From: Geobacter sp.
GTDB taxonomy: Bacteria; Desulfobacterota; Desulfuromonadia; Geobacterales; DSM-12255
Reading direction: 5' to 3'
Length of the DNA: 16,361 nucleotides
Assembly (NCBI GenBank): GCA_012026855.1
Contig: VEOV01000094.1
Coordinates: 1 to 16,361 of the forward strand
Both the position numbers and the translations under genes were made by a program. Of this stretch, positions 6,495 through 14,892 are shown one piece after another (positions within the stretch are counted from its first letter, which is position 1; the number at the start of each line of letters is the position of its first letter). The notes below the pieces were generated by a model. The model was not told the origin of the DNA, did not search any database, and saw only the letters and a program-made list of their open reading frames with translations.

Positions 6495-8171
6495 ATGGAA
6501 CTCCCTGCAAAAGACAGTACAGGCCTGAAGATAATCCCCCTTGGCGGGCTTGGCGAGATCGGTCTCAACATGATGCTCTTTCAGTACGGCGAAGAGATCA
6601 TCATCGTTGATTGCGGCCTGATGTTTCCTGAGCCGGCCATGCTTGGCATCGATATTGTCATCCCAGATATTTCCTATCTGCTGGAGAGAAAAGAGTCAAT
6701 CCGGGGCATTTTCCTGACCCACGGTCACGAAGATCATATCGGCGCGCTCCCTTACATCCTGAAAGAGATCAATCCGCCCCTTTACGGTACTGCCCTGACC
6801 ATCGGTTTTGTCAGGGAGAAGCTGAAGGAGTTTGAACTTGACGGTCTGGTTGAGCTGGTCTGTGTAAAGCCGAAGGAGAGGGTCGAAGCCGGCTGTTTCT
6901 CGGTTGAATTCATCCGGGTGGCCCATTCCATAGTTGACGGCTGTGCCTTTGCCATTACCACGCCGGAGGGGGTGGTGATTCACACCGGCGATTTCAAGAT
7001 CGACCAGACCCCGGTGGATGGTGAACTGACCGACCTGGCGACCTTTGCCAGGTACGGCGAACAGGGGGTGCTGGCGCTCCTGGCAGACTCGACCAATGTG
7101 GAGCGGGAGGGGTACACCCTTTCCGAGCGTCTGGTGGGGGAGGCCTTTGCCGAGATCTTCCCCAAATGTGCGGCGCGGATCATCGTGGCTGCCTTTTCCA
7201 GCAATATCCACCGGGTGCAGCAGGTTATCGACGCCGCAGCAGCATGCGGGCGCAAGGTGCTTCTGAATGGCCGCTCCATGATCGCCAATGTGCAGATCGC
7301 CCGGGAACTGGGTTATATGAATATTCCGGATGGGTTGCTCATCGATCTGAAGGAACTCCCCAGAATCCCCCGGGAAGAGGTCTGCATCATTTCTACCGGT
7401 TCCCAGGGCGAACCGATGAGCGCCCTGGCGCGGATCGCCATGGATGACCACAAGCAGATCAAGCTGGAGGAGGGTGACACGGTCATCCTCTCGTCACGCT
7501 TTATTCCCGGCAATGAAAAGACCATCTCCGATCTGATCAACCATCTCTACCGCCGCGGGGCGGAGGTCTTTCACGAAAATGTCTCCGAAGTCCATGTGTC
7601 TGGCCATGCCAGCCAGGAGGAGTTGAAGCTCATCCTTAATCTGGTCCGGCCTGCCTGGTTCCTGCCGGTACATGGCGAATACCGCCATCTGGTCAAGCAT
7701 GCCAGGCTTGCCCAGCGGGTCGGCATTCCGCAGGAGCGCTGCATCATCATGACCAACGGCGATGTGGTGGCTTTTACCGGCGGTGAAGCTTGCTTTCTGG
7801 ACAAGGTTGATCATGGCAGGGTCTTTGTGGATGGCAAGGGGATTGGCGACGTGGGGGAAATTGTCCTCAAGGACCGCAAACATCTCTCGGAAGATGGTAT
7901 GGTGGTGGTCATCATCGGCATCGACCAGGCGACCGGCAAGATCATCTACGGGCCTGACATCGTCTCCCGCGGGTTCGTGTTCGAGGATGAGAGCAAGGAG
8001 TATCTGGAGCAGGCAAAAATGGTCGTGACGGAAGCGCTGGCGCAGCTGAATATCGAGGTGCTCGGCGAATGGACCGAGGTCAAGCAGGAGGTTCGCGCCG
8101 TCATGAAACGCTTCTTCAAGAAGTCCATTGCCCGGCGGCCGGTAATCCTCCCGGTTATCCTGGAAATGTAG
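6495..8171 (+). CDS. rnj: Ribonuclease J
   Basis: A 558-aa metallo-beta-lactamase/beta-CASP ribonuclease with 5'-to-3' exonuclease and endonuclease activity in rRNA maturation and mRNA decay. It matches B. subtilis RNase J1 in length (about 555). ATG 6495 (MELPAKDSTG) is chosen because the family normally starts shortly before the LGGLGEIGLNM strand; it has no clear Shine-Dalgarno. Catalytic metal ligands are visible in THGHEDH (H76, H78, D80, H81), and further metallo-lactamase signatures in VHTGDFKID and LADSTN. The beta-CASP part carries GRSMIANVQIA, STGSQGEPMSAL and HVSGHASQEE, followed by PVHGEYRHL. The C-terminal domain, ending at VILPVILEM, is complete. It lies downstream of two small membrane-protein genes and upstream of a 116-nt spacer and ftsK. 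Confidence 0.95.
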   Translation: MELPAKDSTGLKIIPLGGLGEIGLNMMLFQYGEEIIIVDCGLMFPEPAMLGIDIVIPDISYLLERKESIRGIFLTHGHEDHIGALPYILKEINPPLYGTALTIGFVREKLKEFELDGLVELVCVKPKERVEAGCFSVEFIRVAHSIVDGCAFAITTPEGVVIHTGDFKIDQTPVDGELTDLATFARYGEQGVLALLADSTNVEREGYTLSERLVGEAFAEIFPKCAARIIVAAFSSNIHRVQQVIDAAAACGRKVLLNGRSMIANVQIARELGYMNIPDGLLIDLKELPRIPREEVCIISTGSQGEPMSALARIAMDDHKQIKLEEGDTVILSSRFIPGNEKTISDLINHLYRRGAEVFHENVSEVHVSGHASQEELKLILNLVRPAWFLPVHGEYRHLVKHARLAQRVGIPQERCIIMTNGDVVAFTGGEACFLDKVDHGRVFVDGKGIGDVGEIVLKDRKHLSEDGMVVVIIGIDQATGKIIYGPDIVSRGFVFEDESKEYLEQAKMVVTEALAQLNIEVLGEWTEVKQEVRAVMKRFFKKSIARRPVILPVILEM

Positions 8172-8287
8172 CTGAGCGCGACTTTTCCGCAATCTCGGCG
8201 TTGCCCGGCGGTATTGCTTGTGCGACGTAGCCATCCCTTGGGCGTCTTGGTCTTGCGAAAAATCCACACTCCTCATTGGATAAATTT
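8172..8287. repeat. Possible dispersed intergenic repeat element between rnj and ftsK
   Basis: A 116-nt non-coding spacer with imperfect inverted ends: TTTTCCGCAA at 8183-8192 and TTGCGAAAAA at 8253-8262 match in 9 of 10 positions as reverse complements. It is G+C-rich in the middle (GGCGTTGCCCGGCGG) and has no ORF with coding character or U-tract terminator. From memory it resembles multicopy intergenic sequences in Geobacteraceae genomes, but this cannot be verified here. It supplies only a poor ribosome site to ftsK. Confidence 0.4.
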
Positions 8288-10570
8288 ATGGACGAAAAGA
8301 CTGAAAAAAAAGAGCGGCTGACGGTGGAAATCAAGGGGATGCTCCTGGCTGCGGCCGGGCTGTTCCTCCTTTTGGCACTGGTCTCCTTCAAGAGTGACGA
8401 CTATTCGTTCAATACCTTCTCTTCCGACCACCTGGTGCGCAACTGGGGGGGTAAGTTCGGCGCCCAGCTGTCCGATCTGCTGCTACAGCTCTTCGGCCTT
8501 GCTTCCTATGCCATCCCGGGGTCTCTCCTTTATCTCGCCTATCGGTCACTCCGTTTCAAGGAGTTTCGCTGGAAAGCTTACAAGATAGCTGCCTTTGTCG
8601 GCATGCTGGTGACCCTTTCCGCTCTGTTTGCCTTCAACATTGAGTTTACCCGGTTCTTCGGCCAGCAGGTGCCGACCGGCGGCGGCATCGGCTTCAAGAG
8701 TGCCGAAATCCTCAAGCGCTATCTGGGTGCGCCGGGAGCGTTGCTGCTCCTCCTCCCCATGCTGGCCGCTTCCATTATGGTGCTGTCCCGGTTCTCCTTC
8801 ATCCTTTATGCCGACTGGTGGATCAATTCCGTGGGCGACAGCTGGAACAGGTGGCGGGAGAAGCGGGCCGTCAACCGGGCCCTGAGCGGAGAGCAGAAAA
8901 ACGATGACACTGAAGGCCCGGTCATCAGGCCGCTGGCGGTGACCATCCCTGCAATGCCGAAAGCGCCGCTGAAAAAAGAGAAGAAGAAAGAGGGGGACAA
9001 GCTCAAGCCGGTGCAGGAGTCGTTCGACTTTATCGAGGATGAAAACGGCCTGGTCACTCCGCCGTTGTCGCTGCTGGATACTCCGCCGGCGATTGAGCGC
9101 AAGGTCGACAAAGAGGCGCTCAGTATGAACGCCAGGCTCCTTGAGAAGAAGCTCAAGGATTTCGGCATTGATGGTGAAGTGGTGGAGATCTGCCCCGGCC
9201 CGGTCATCACCATGTACGAGTTCTCCCCTGGCGCCGGCATCAAGGTCAGCCGGATTGCCGGACTGGCTGATGATCTTTCCATGGCGCTGCAGGCCCTGGC
9301 CATCAGGATTGTCGCGCCGATCCCCGGCAAGGGGGTAGTCGGCATCGAGCTCCCCAACCGTGACCGGGAGACGGTCTTCCTGAAGGAGATCTTTGCCAGC
9401 GAATCGTTCCACAAGGGGAAGATGAAGCTCCCCATGGCCCTTGGCAAGGATATCGGCGGCCATCCGCTGGTCATGGACCTGGCCAGGGCGCCACATCTGC
9501 TGGTTGCCGGTGCCACCGGTTCGGGCAAGTCGGTGGCCATCAACACCATGATCCTCTCCTTGCTCTTCACCGCCACCCCCAAGGATGTCCGGCTCATCAT
9601 GGTCGACCCGAAGATGCTGGAGTTGTCGGTTTACGAAGGAATCCCCCACCTGCTGCTGCCGGTGGTCACCAACCCGAAGAAGGCCTCTCTCGCGCTGAAG
9701 TGGGCCGTGGAGGAGATGGGGCGGCGCTACCGACACATGGCGGACAAAGGGGTGCGGAATATCGACTCCTACAACCGCGAGCTGGCCAGGGAGCAGAAAG
9801 AGGCGGCCGAGATGCAGGCCAGCTCGACTGTGACCGTTGAGGAGGTGGAGGAGCAGTTCGACACTGAAGAGGCCGCCATCCAGGAGTTCCTGGCCAAGGA
9901 GGAGGCCCTCGATCACCAGCACATGCCGTATATCGTGGTCATTGTCGACGAGCTGGCCGACCTGATGATGGTCGCCGGCAAGGACATCGAAGAGTCCATC
10001 GCCCGCCTTGCCCAGATGGCCCGGGCAGCCGGTATTCACCTGATCCTTGCTACCCAGCGCCCCTCGGTCGATGTCATCACCGGCCTGATCAAGGCGAACT
10101 TCCCGTCACGGATCTCCTTCCAGGTGTCGTCCAAGACCGATTCCCGGACCATTCTCGACTGCAACGGCGCCGAGTCGCTGCTCGGCATGGGGGATATGCT
10201 GTTCCTGCCGCCCGGTACGGCCAAGCTGATCCGGTCCCACGGGGCCTTTGTCTCCGATGCCGAAGTTCTGCGGGTGGTGGAGTTCCTGAAAAAGCAGGGC
10301 AAACCGGTCTATGACAAGTCAATCCTGGAGATGAAAGAGAGTGACTCCAAAAACGGTTCGGTTGATGACGAAGAGGATGACCCCCAGTATGATGCCGCCC
10401 TGGCACTGGTCGCCGAAGCCCGCCAGGCCTCCATCTCAATGATCCAGCGCCGTCTGCGCATCGGTTACAACCGGGCAGCAAGGATTGTGGAGAAGATGGA
10501 GAAAGAAGGGGTGGTCGGTCCATCGGATGGCACCAGCAAACCCCGCGAAGTCTTCATAAACAAGCTGTGA
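8288..10570 (+). CDS. ftsK: DNA translocase FtsK/SpoIIIE
   Basis: A 760-aa membrane-anchored DNA pump that clears and sorts chromosome termini at the division septum. ATG 8288 (MDEKTEKKERLTVEIKG) is preferred over the in-frame TTG at 8276; the ribosome site is weak. Four membrane helices lie in about residues 17-172. A Lys/Glu/Pro-rich linker follows to about 260, shorter than in E. coli. The alpha/beta motor has Walker A GATGSGKS with K414 and Walker B YIVVIVDELADL with D554. ATQRPSVDVITGLIKANFP and the SRISFQVSSKTDSRTILD segment are intact. The C-terminal gamma winged helix (SISMIQRRLRIGYNRAARI) recognises orienting sequences and XerD in relatives. A strongly acidic stretch of about 50 residues (497-546) sits just before Walker B. 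Confidence 0.96.
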   Translation: MDEKTEKKERLTVEIKGMLLAAAGLFLLLALVSFKSDDYSFNTFSSDHLVRNWGGKFGAQLSDLLLQLFGLASYAIPGSLLYLAYRSLRFKEFRWKAYKIAAFVGMLVTLSALFAFNIEFTRFFGQQVPTGGGIGFKSAEILKRYLGAPGALLLLLPMLAASIMVLSRFSFILYADWWINSVGDSWNRWREKRAVNRALSGEQKNDDTEGPVIRPLAVTIPAMPKAPLKKEKKKEGDKLKPVQESFDFIEDENGLVTPPLSLLDTPPAIERKVDKEALSMNARLLEKKLKDFGIDGEVVEICPGPVITMYEFSPGAGIKVSRIAGLADDLSMALQALAIRIVAPIPGKGVVGIELPNRDRETVFLKEIFASESFHKGKMKLPMALGKDIGGHPLVMDLARAPHLLVAGATGSGKSVAINTMILSLLFTATPKDVRLIMVDPKMLELSVYEGIPHLLLPVVTNPKKASLALKWAVEEMGRRYRHMADKGVRNIDSYNRELAREQKEAAEMQASSTVTVEEVEEQFDTEEAAIQEFLAKEEALDHQHMPYIVVIVDELADLMMVAGKDIEESIARLAQMARAAGIHLILATQRPSVDVITGLIKANFPSRISFQVSSKTDSRTILDCNGAESLLGMGDMLFLPPGTAKLIRSHGAFVSDAEVLRVVEFLKKQGKPVYDKSILEMKESDSKNGSVDDEEDDPQYDAALALVAEARQASISMIQRRLRIGYNRAARIVEKMEKEGVVGPSDGTSKPREVFINKL

Positions 10571-10608
10571 CTACGTTACCTGAACTGCCATTGTCATGAA
10601 GGAATAAT

Positions 10609-12411
10609 ATGCATATAGGTTTACGTTACAAACTGATGGGTATTGTTCTCCTGGCAGCTCTCCCCTTCCTTTTCTATGCAGTTCACCATTATGTCGTTAC
10701 CCTTGATGAGAATAAAACCAAAGCAATCATCAGGAACATGGGTGTTGCCGAAGAGACTGCCGAAAAGGTCGGGTCGTTTATCAACAGCACCCAGAATGTG
10801 CTCTACTCTCTGGCGCTGCACCCGGCAGTCATCAATCAGGATTCCAAAAAATGCGATGAAATTTTCAGCCAGCTTCTCCCCCTCTATCCTGCCAATGAGG
10901 TAATCCTGGCGGCAGACATGACCGGCAGAAACTACGGCAGTGCCCTGAAGCCGGAGATAGCCCACACACTAAACTACTCGGACAGAGATTGGTTTGTCGG
11001 CGCGAGCAAGGGGGTGTCTTATGTTTCCAATCATTATATTTCGAAGCTGTTAAAGAACTCAGTCTTTATGATTGCCGTGCCGGTCTTTGCCGCTTCCGGC
11101 ATCCAGAAAGCCGTGCTCGGCTTTCCGGTAAACCTCCCAAGGCTGAAAGAGCACTTGCAGGAAATTGAGAAAGTTGATGTCGATGCCAACTTTTGCCTCA
11201 TTGATTCCAAGGGGACGATTCTGATTGACTCTTCCAACAGCGGGGCTATCGGAAAATCGTTTAATCCCGGATCGTTGTTGCAAAAAATAGCTAAAGAGCG
11301 CAGCGGTTCTCTGGTTGCTCTCGACCAGCATGGTGTCGAACAGCTATACAGCTACGCCACTATTGAGAGTACCGGCTGGAAGGTGCTTGTGGGGACCCCG
11401 TCAGCCACTGTCTCCATAGTGGCAAATCGCGATGCTCTGCGCCACCTCTTCTTTTTTGTCCTGATCTGCCTCACAGGCGGGCTCACCAGCCTCTGGTACA
11501 GCCAGAAACTGGGCAAAAGAGTCGAAAACATCATCAATGGGCTTAACGAGGTTGCCACGGGCAACTATTCTCTCCAGCTGGCAGTTGATGGCAATGATGA
11601 ACTGGCAAAGGCTTGCACCGCTTTCAACCAGATGACGGCCGAAATGGCCAAGGCGGAAGAAAAAATCAAAAACTTCACGCAAACCCTGGAGAAAAAAGTC
11701 TCAAACCGGACTGCGGAGCTTAACAACGCCAAGAATGAGCTGGAAGCATTTTCCTATGCGGTTTCCCACGACCTGCAGGCTCCGGTGAGGCATATCCTCG
11801 CCTACTCCCAGATCCTTCTGGAAGAGCATGCTGCCGGACTGCCCGAATCTTCCCTGCACCATCTGCAAAGAATCAACCGTTCCGGCGAGAACATGAGAAA
11901 CCTCATCACCCACTTGCTTGATCTTTCCAGGTTGGGCAGCCAGCAGATAATGGCGGTTTCCGTTGATCTCGGCTCACTTGCCGGGGAAATATTGCGGGAA
12001 CTTGCTGAAAATGATCCGGGACATGTTGTGGAAATCAGGATTCAAGAGGGTTTGCTGGCAACGGGTGACAAATCGCTGCTCGGCATTGCCATGAGGAATC
12101 TGCTTGAAAACGCCTGGAAGTATGGCCGGAATGCCGCCGCGCCTCTGATCGAGGTTGGCCGGACCGGGTCAGAGGAGCCGGCTTTTTTTGTCAGGGACAA
12201 CGGCTGCGGTTTTGACATGGCTCACTCAGAGGGGTTGTTCATGCCATTCCAGAGGCTGCATTCAGCAGACCAGTATGAGGGGACGGGGATAGGTCTTGCC
12301 ACCGTCTTCAGGATCATCTCCAGACATGGCGGTAGAATCTGGGCGGAGAGCCAGCCAGGAATGGGAGCGGTATTTTATTTGACTCTGCAACACGTCAGTG
12401 ACAAGTCTTAG
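10609..12411 (+). CDS. Membrane sensor histidine kinase (periplasmic dCache-like sensor, HAMP, HisKA, HATPase)
   Basis: A 600-aa inner-membrane kinase. TM1 lies at about residues 9-28. A periplasmic segment of about 245 residues includes DRDWFVGA and GWKVLVGTPS, which are typical of dCache ligand sensors. TM2 is at about 277-298, followed by a HAMP-like region and a coiled coil (about 345-375). The H box SYAVSHDLQAPVRHI carries the phosphorylated H387 in the phytochrome-type SHDLxAPxR pattern. NLLENAWKYG (N box), DNGCGFD (G1) and GTGIGLA (G2) show an intact ATPase domain. The ATG has AAGGA about 6 nt upstream. No response regulator gene is adjacent; the nearest are the stand-alone receiver at 14488-14859 and the sigma-54 regulator at 584-2038. 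The ligand is unknown. Confidence 0.92.
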   Translation: MHIGLRYKLMGIVLLAALPFLFYAVHHYVVTLDENKTKAIIRNMGVAEETAEKVGSFINSTQNVLYSLALHPAVINQDSKKCDEIFSQLLPLYPANEVILAADMTGRNYGSALKPEIAHTLNYSDRDWFVGASKGVSYVSNHYISKLLKNSVFMIAVPVFAASGIQKAVLGFPVNLPRLKEHLQEIEKVDVDANFCLIDSKGTILIDSSNSGAIGKSFNPGSLLQKIAKERSGSLVALDQHGVEQLYSYATIESTGWKVLVGTPSATVSIVANRDALRHLFFFVLICLTGGLTSLWYSQKLGKRVENIINGLNEVATGNYSLQLAVDGNDELAKACTAFNQMTAEMAKAEEKIKNFTQTLEKKVSNRTAELNNAKNELEAFSYAVSHDLQAPVRHILAYSQILLEEHAAGLPESSLHHLQRINRSGENMRNLITHLLDLSRLGSQQIMAVSVDLGSLAGEILRELAENDPGHVVEIRIQEGLLATGDKSLLGIAMRNLLENAWKYGRNAAAPLIEVGRTGSEEPAFFVRDNGCGFDMAHSEGLFMPFQRLHSADQYEGTGIGLATVFRIISRHGGRIWAESQPGMGAVFYLTLQHVSDKS

Positions 12412-12419
12412 GGGGAACC

Positions 12420-12986
12420 ATGAATAGCGAGCATAGCGACGGGCTTGCCCACTTTGCAGTAACCATCATCAGCAAGGACCGTCCCGGAATAGTTGCCGAT
12501 ACAACCGAAGTGCTCTACCGCCTCGGTTGCAACATAGCCGATTCAAGCTGTACCATGCTTGGCGGTGATTTTGCCATGATCCTGATTATCTCCCACGAGA
12601 AACCTTTTACCAAAGCCCGTCTCAGCGACGAGTTCCGTGCCCTTCATGAGCGGACCGGGCTGGTGGTCCATCTGCGGTCGCTGCACGAAGATGAGCTGAT
12701 CAAGCAACCGGACGACGGCGAGCTGTGTCTTATCTCGGTCTACGGCTCTGACCAGCCCGGCATCGTTTACCGGGTCACCCGTCTGCTGGCGGACAAAAGC
12801 GTCAACATTACCGATCTCAACACCCGGCTCATCGGCACCAAAGAGGAGCCGGTCTACGTTCTCATGCTTGAGGCCATTTTGCCGGCAGGGATGACGGTTG
12901 CAGCTACTTCGGAGATGCTGGAGCCGATTCGCCGGGAGCTCAATGTGGAGATCGGCGTCAGGGCCATCACCCCGGTCTCCTTATAA
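12420..12986 (+). CDS. Double ACT-domain protein, GcvR-like
   Basis: A 188-aa cytosolic protein made of two ACT domains: about residues 10-85 (ISKDRPGIVADTTEVLYRLG, then GGDFAMILIIS) and about 98-182 (VYGSDQPGIVYRVTRLLADK, then YVLMLEAILP). The D-x-PGIV loop present in both is the usual amino-acid-binding turn of ACT domains. The arrangement matches GcvR, the glycine cleavage repressor partner of GcvA, and related amino-acid sensors. There is no DNA-binding domain, so it would act through a partner protein. It starts 8 nt after the kinase stop with GGGGG as ribosome site and is followed by def, so it is translated as part of the operon. Glycine specificity is not shown by the sequence. Confidence 0.85.
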   Translation: MNSEHSDGLAHFAVTIISKDRPGIVADTTEVLYRLGCNIADSSCTMLGGDFAMILIISHEKPFTKARLSDEFRALHERTGLVVHLRSLHEDELIKQPDDGELCLISVYGSDQPGIVYRVTRLLADKSVNITDLNTRLIGTKEEPVYVLMLEAILPAGMTVAATSEMLEPIRRELNVEIGVRAITPVSL

Positions 12987-13011
12987 TCCAATCTGCCACT
13001 GGACCCAATAG

Positions 13012-13518
13012 ATGCCTGCACAGAAAATACTAACATTCCCCCATCCGATCCTGAAAAAGCGCGCTCACAGGGTAGAGCGGCTTGACGAATCCATCAGGGG
13101 GCTGATCGAAGACCTGATTGACACCATGCGGGAGGGGCCGGGCTCGGTCGGTGTTGCCGCGCCGCAGATTGGCGTTTCGCTGGCTGTCTGCGTGATCGAT
13201 GTGTCCGGCAGCCGCCATGGCAAAGATAACAACCACGGCCTGCTGGCTATGGTCAATCCTGAAATCGTGGCCCGGGAGGGTGCTGCCGTGATGCGCGAGG
13301 GGTGCATGAGTGTGCCTGACTATACCGGCGATGTGGAGCGCGCCACCGGCATCACCGTCAGCTACCTGGATGAGGCCGGCGTTGAGCGGCGCATTGACGC
13401 CAGCGGCTTTGAAGCGGTGGCCATCCAGCATGAACTTGACCACCTTGACGGCATCCTCTTCCTCGACCGGATCGTCTCCCTCAAGACCGGTCTGTTCAGA
13501 AGAAAAAGCTATAAATAG
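13012..13518 (+). CDS. def: Peptide deformylase
   Basis: A 168-aa cytosolic metalloenzyme that removes the N-formyl group from nascent proteins. All three PDF motifs are visible. Motif 1 is GSVGVAAPQ at 44-52, slightly unlike the common GxGLAAPQ. Motif 2 is EGCMSVP with the metal-binding C98. Motif 3 is QHELDHLDG with H140, E141 and H144. Length matches the family (about 165-170). The start follows the ACT gene by 25 nt and has no strong Shine-Dalgarno. The usual downstream partner fmt is absent; the gene closes the operon and is followed by a strong terminator and a convergent tRNA gene. Confidence 0.95.
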   Translation: MPAQKILTFPHPILKKRAHRVERLDESIRGLIEDLIDTMREGPGSVGVAAPQIGVSLAVCVIDVSGSRHGKDNNHGLLAMVNPEIVAREGAAVMREGCMSVPDYTGDVERATGITVSYLDEAGVERRIDASGFEAVAIQHELDHLDGILFLDRIVSLKTGLFRRKSYK

Positions 13519-13542
13519 CCGCTCAGAGGTTGCTGCAAAACA

Positions 13543-13574
13543 AAAACCGGGTACTCGGCAGAGTGCCCGGTTTT
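13543..13574. terminator. Strong bidirectional intrinsic terminator
   Basis: AAAACCGGG at 13543-13551 pairs with CCCGGTTTT at 13566-13574, and five more pairs including one G-U extend it to a 14-bp stem with a GGCA loop. TTTTATTTT follows on the plus strand, serving def. On the minus strand TTTTTGTTTT follows, serving the tRNA gene. Confidence 0.9.
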
Positions 13575-13583
13575 ATTTTAAAT

Positions 13584-13660
13584 TGGCGCGCCCGGAGAGA
13601 TTCGAACTCCCGACACCCTGGTACGAAGCCAGGTACTCTATCCAGCTGAGCTACGGGCGC
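13584..13660 (-). tRNA. tRNA-Arg (anticodon UCG)
   Basis: Read on the minus strand, the 77-nt gene folds as a full cloverleaf. Acceptor GCGCCCG pairs with CGGGCGC. The D arm is GCTC...GAGT. The anticodon stem CCTGG/CCAGG encloses the loop CTTCGTA, giving anticodon TCG (decodes CGA, Arg). The T arm is GGGAG-TTCGAAT-CTCTC. Discriminator G is followed by an encoded CCA at 13584-13586. Confidence 0.97.
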
Positions 13661-13669
13661 AACAGCCCA

Positions 13670-13698
13670 ACAGTACAACATTTTTAGGCTGCAGGCAA
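13670..13698 (-). promoter_or_regulatory. Promoter of tRNA-Arg
   Basis: On the minus strand TTGCCT (complement of 13693-13698) is 17 nt from TACTGT (complement of 13670-13675). The -10 box ends 9 nt before the mature tRNA 5' end, so the precursor would have almost no leader. Confidence 0.5.
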
Positions 13699-13782
13699 GC
13701 AGCGCAGGTTTTTATGGTATTTGCCGGGGTATTCGTTGTATAAACTTCGGGTTTGATTATAGCGGCAAGAGAGGGAAGATTG

Positions 13783-14385
13783 ATGCACGAAATGATTAAC
13801 TGGCTGCTGACCACCATGAATGCCATGGGCTATCCCGGAATTTTTCTGTTGATGGCCATGGAGAGTTCGGTAATACCTGTACCGAGCGAACTGGTCATGC
13901 CCCCGGCAGGTTATCTGGCCCAGCAGGGGACAATGAACATCTGGCTGGCAATTCTCATGGGTACCGCGGGGAGTCTGGTCGGCGCCTATGCCAACTATTT
14001 TACCGCCCATTATCTGGGGAGACCCCTGGTGCTGAAATACGGCAAGTATGTCTGGATTACAGAGGAGAAGTTCGTCAAGGTTGAAAAATTTTTCCTGAAC
14101 CATGGCGAGATTTCCACCTTCATCGGCAGGCTGCTGCCGGTCATCCGCCATCTCATCTCCATACCGGCCGGGATAGCAGGCATGAACCATCTCAGGTTCT
14201 CTCTTTATACCCTGGCCGGGGCAGGTATCTGGTGCACCATTCTTGCGTGGATCGGCTATTTCATCGGCAAGGAGCAGGCGCTGATAATCAAGTATTCCCA
14301 TCAGGCACTGATCGGTGTGGTCATATTCAGCGGTTTATTGATTGCGGTATATGTCTGGCGGCAGAAAAAAAGGGCTATGGACTGA
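13783..14385 (+). CDS. DedA/VTT-family membrane protein
   Basis: A 200-aa integral inner-membrane protein. ATG 13783 (MHEMINWLL) has GAGGG 7 nt upstream; the in-frame TTG at 13753 is rejected because it lacks a ribosome site. DedA features are visible: MESSVIPVPSELVMPPAGYLA near the N-terminus with the conserved acidic residue and P-x-P, G-x3-G-x3-NY in the second hydrophobic stretch, and GRLLPVIRHLISIPAGIAGM, which holds the essential arginines of the family. Three or four further hydrophobic segments follow. Relatives transport undecaprenyl phosphate or phospholipids across the membrane and support the proton-motive force; the substrate here is unknown. It stands alone between the tRNA gene and its own terminator. 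Confidence 0.9.
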   Translation: MHEMINWLLTTMNAMGYPGIFLLMAMESSVIPVPSELVMPPAGYLAQQGTMNIWLAILMGTAGSLVGAYANYFTAHYLGRPLVLKYGKYVWITEEKFVKVEKFFLNHGEISTFIGRLLPVIRHLISIPAGIAGMNHLRFSLYTLAGAGIWCTILAWIGYFIGKEQALIIKYSHQALIGVVIFSGLLIAVYVWRQKKRAMD

Positions 14386-14419
14386 GTTGATGCCGAGCGG
14401 TATGGCAGTCTAAACCACG

Positions 14420-14457
14420 GCCTTCATCTGTTCTTCGCAGCAGGTGAAGGCTTTTTT
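14420..14457 (+). terminator. Intrinsic terminator of the DedA gene
   Basis: GCCTTCATCTG (14420-14430) and CAGGTGAAGGC (14441-14451) form an 11-bp stem with one G-U pair and a 10-nt loop, followed directly by TTTTTT. It is 35 nt downstream of the DedA stop. Confidence 0.85.
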
Positions 14458-14487
14458 GCGTCAAGGGGCAGCAGCAGTTGCGGTTGG

Positions 14488-14859
14488 TCAGGCGGCCAGA
14501 TGGGTCTGTACGGTATTGAGCAGCTGGTCGGCAGAGAACGGCTTGTGCAGAAACCCATCCGCTCCGGCTTTGGCAACCATCTGCGCCAGTTCATCTTCAT
14601 TCTTGGAAGAAATCAGCAGAACCGGTATGCCGCGACTTTTATCCCTGCTCTTGAGAAGCTTTGCCTTTTTGTCGCCGGCCATATGGGGGAGCATTACATC
14701 AAGCAGGATCATATCCGGTGGTGAAGAGTTGTAGATGAGGTGGTTGGAGTAAACACTGTCTTCGGCGGTGGAGACCCTGAAACCGGCATCCTCCAGCATG
14801 TCAGTCAGCATGGCGAGTGTGACACGACAGTCATCGATAATCACTATATGCTTGGCCAT
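14488..14859 (-). CDS. Stand-alone receiver-domain response regulator
   Basis: A 123-aa CheY-like protein consisting only of a receiver domain. The phosphorylation site is complete: acid pocket D9/D10, phosphoacceptor D54 (MILLDVMLP), switch residue S84 (VLLISSK) and K106 (FLHKPF). It has no output domain, so it acts by protein contact or as a phosphorelay intermediate. The ATG has GGAGGAG close upstream. It is transcribed alone from a near-consensus promoter. It is not next to chemotaxis genes; the orphan kinase at 10609-12411 is the only kinase in the window and a possible but unsupported partner. Confidence 0.93.
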   Translation of the reverse strand: MAKHIVIIDDCRVTLAMLTDMLEDAGFRVSTAEDSVYSNHLIYNSSPPDMILLDVMLPHMAGDKKAKLLKSRDKSRGIPVLLISSKNEDELAQMVAKAGADGFLHKPFSADQLLNTVQTHLAA

Positions 14860-14892
14860 AACTCCTCCTCGTAGAATGATGTTCTAGAAAGG

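Noticed and set aside
8276..8287. Upstream TTG start for FtsK
   Set aside because: Adds only four residues, lies in the intergenic element and has no ribosome site; ATG 8288 is the simpler start.
8546..10039. 497-aa open frame opposite ftsK
   Set aside because: Antisense shadow of a high-G+C gene; the composition (His, Gly, Asp, Gln-rich) is typical of such frames, and there is no domain or ribosome site.
13310..13687. 125-aa ORF on the plus strand ending in RPERFELPTPWYEARYS
   Set aside because: It overlaps def out of frame, and its C-terminal half is the translation of the antisense strand of tRNA-Arg, a classic false protein.
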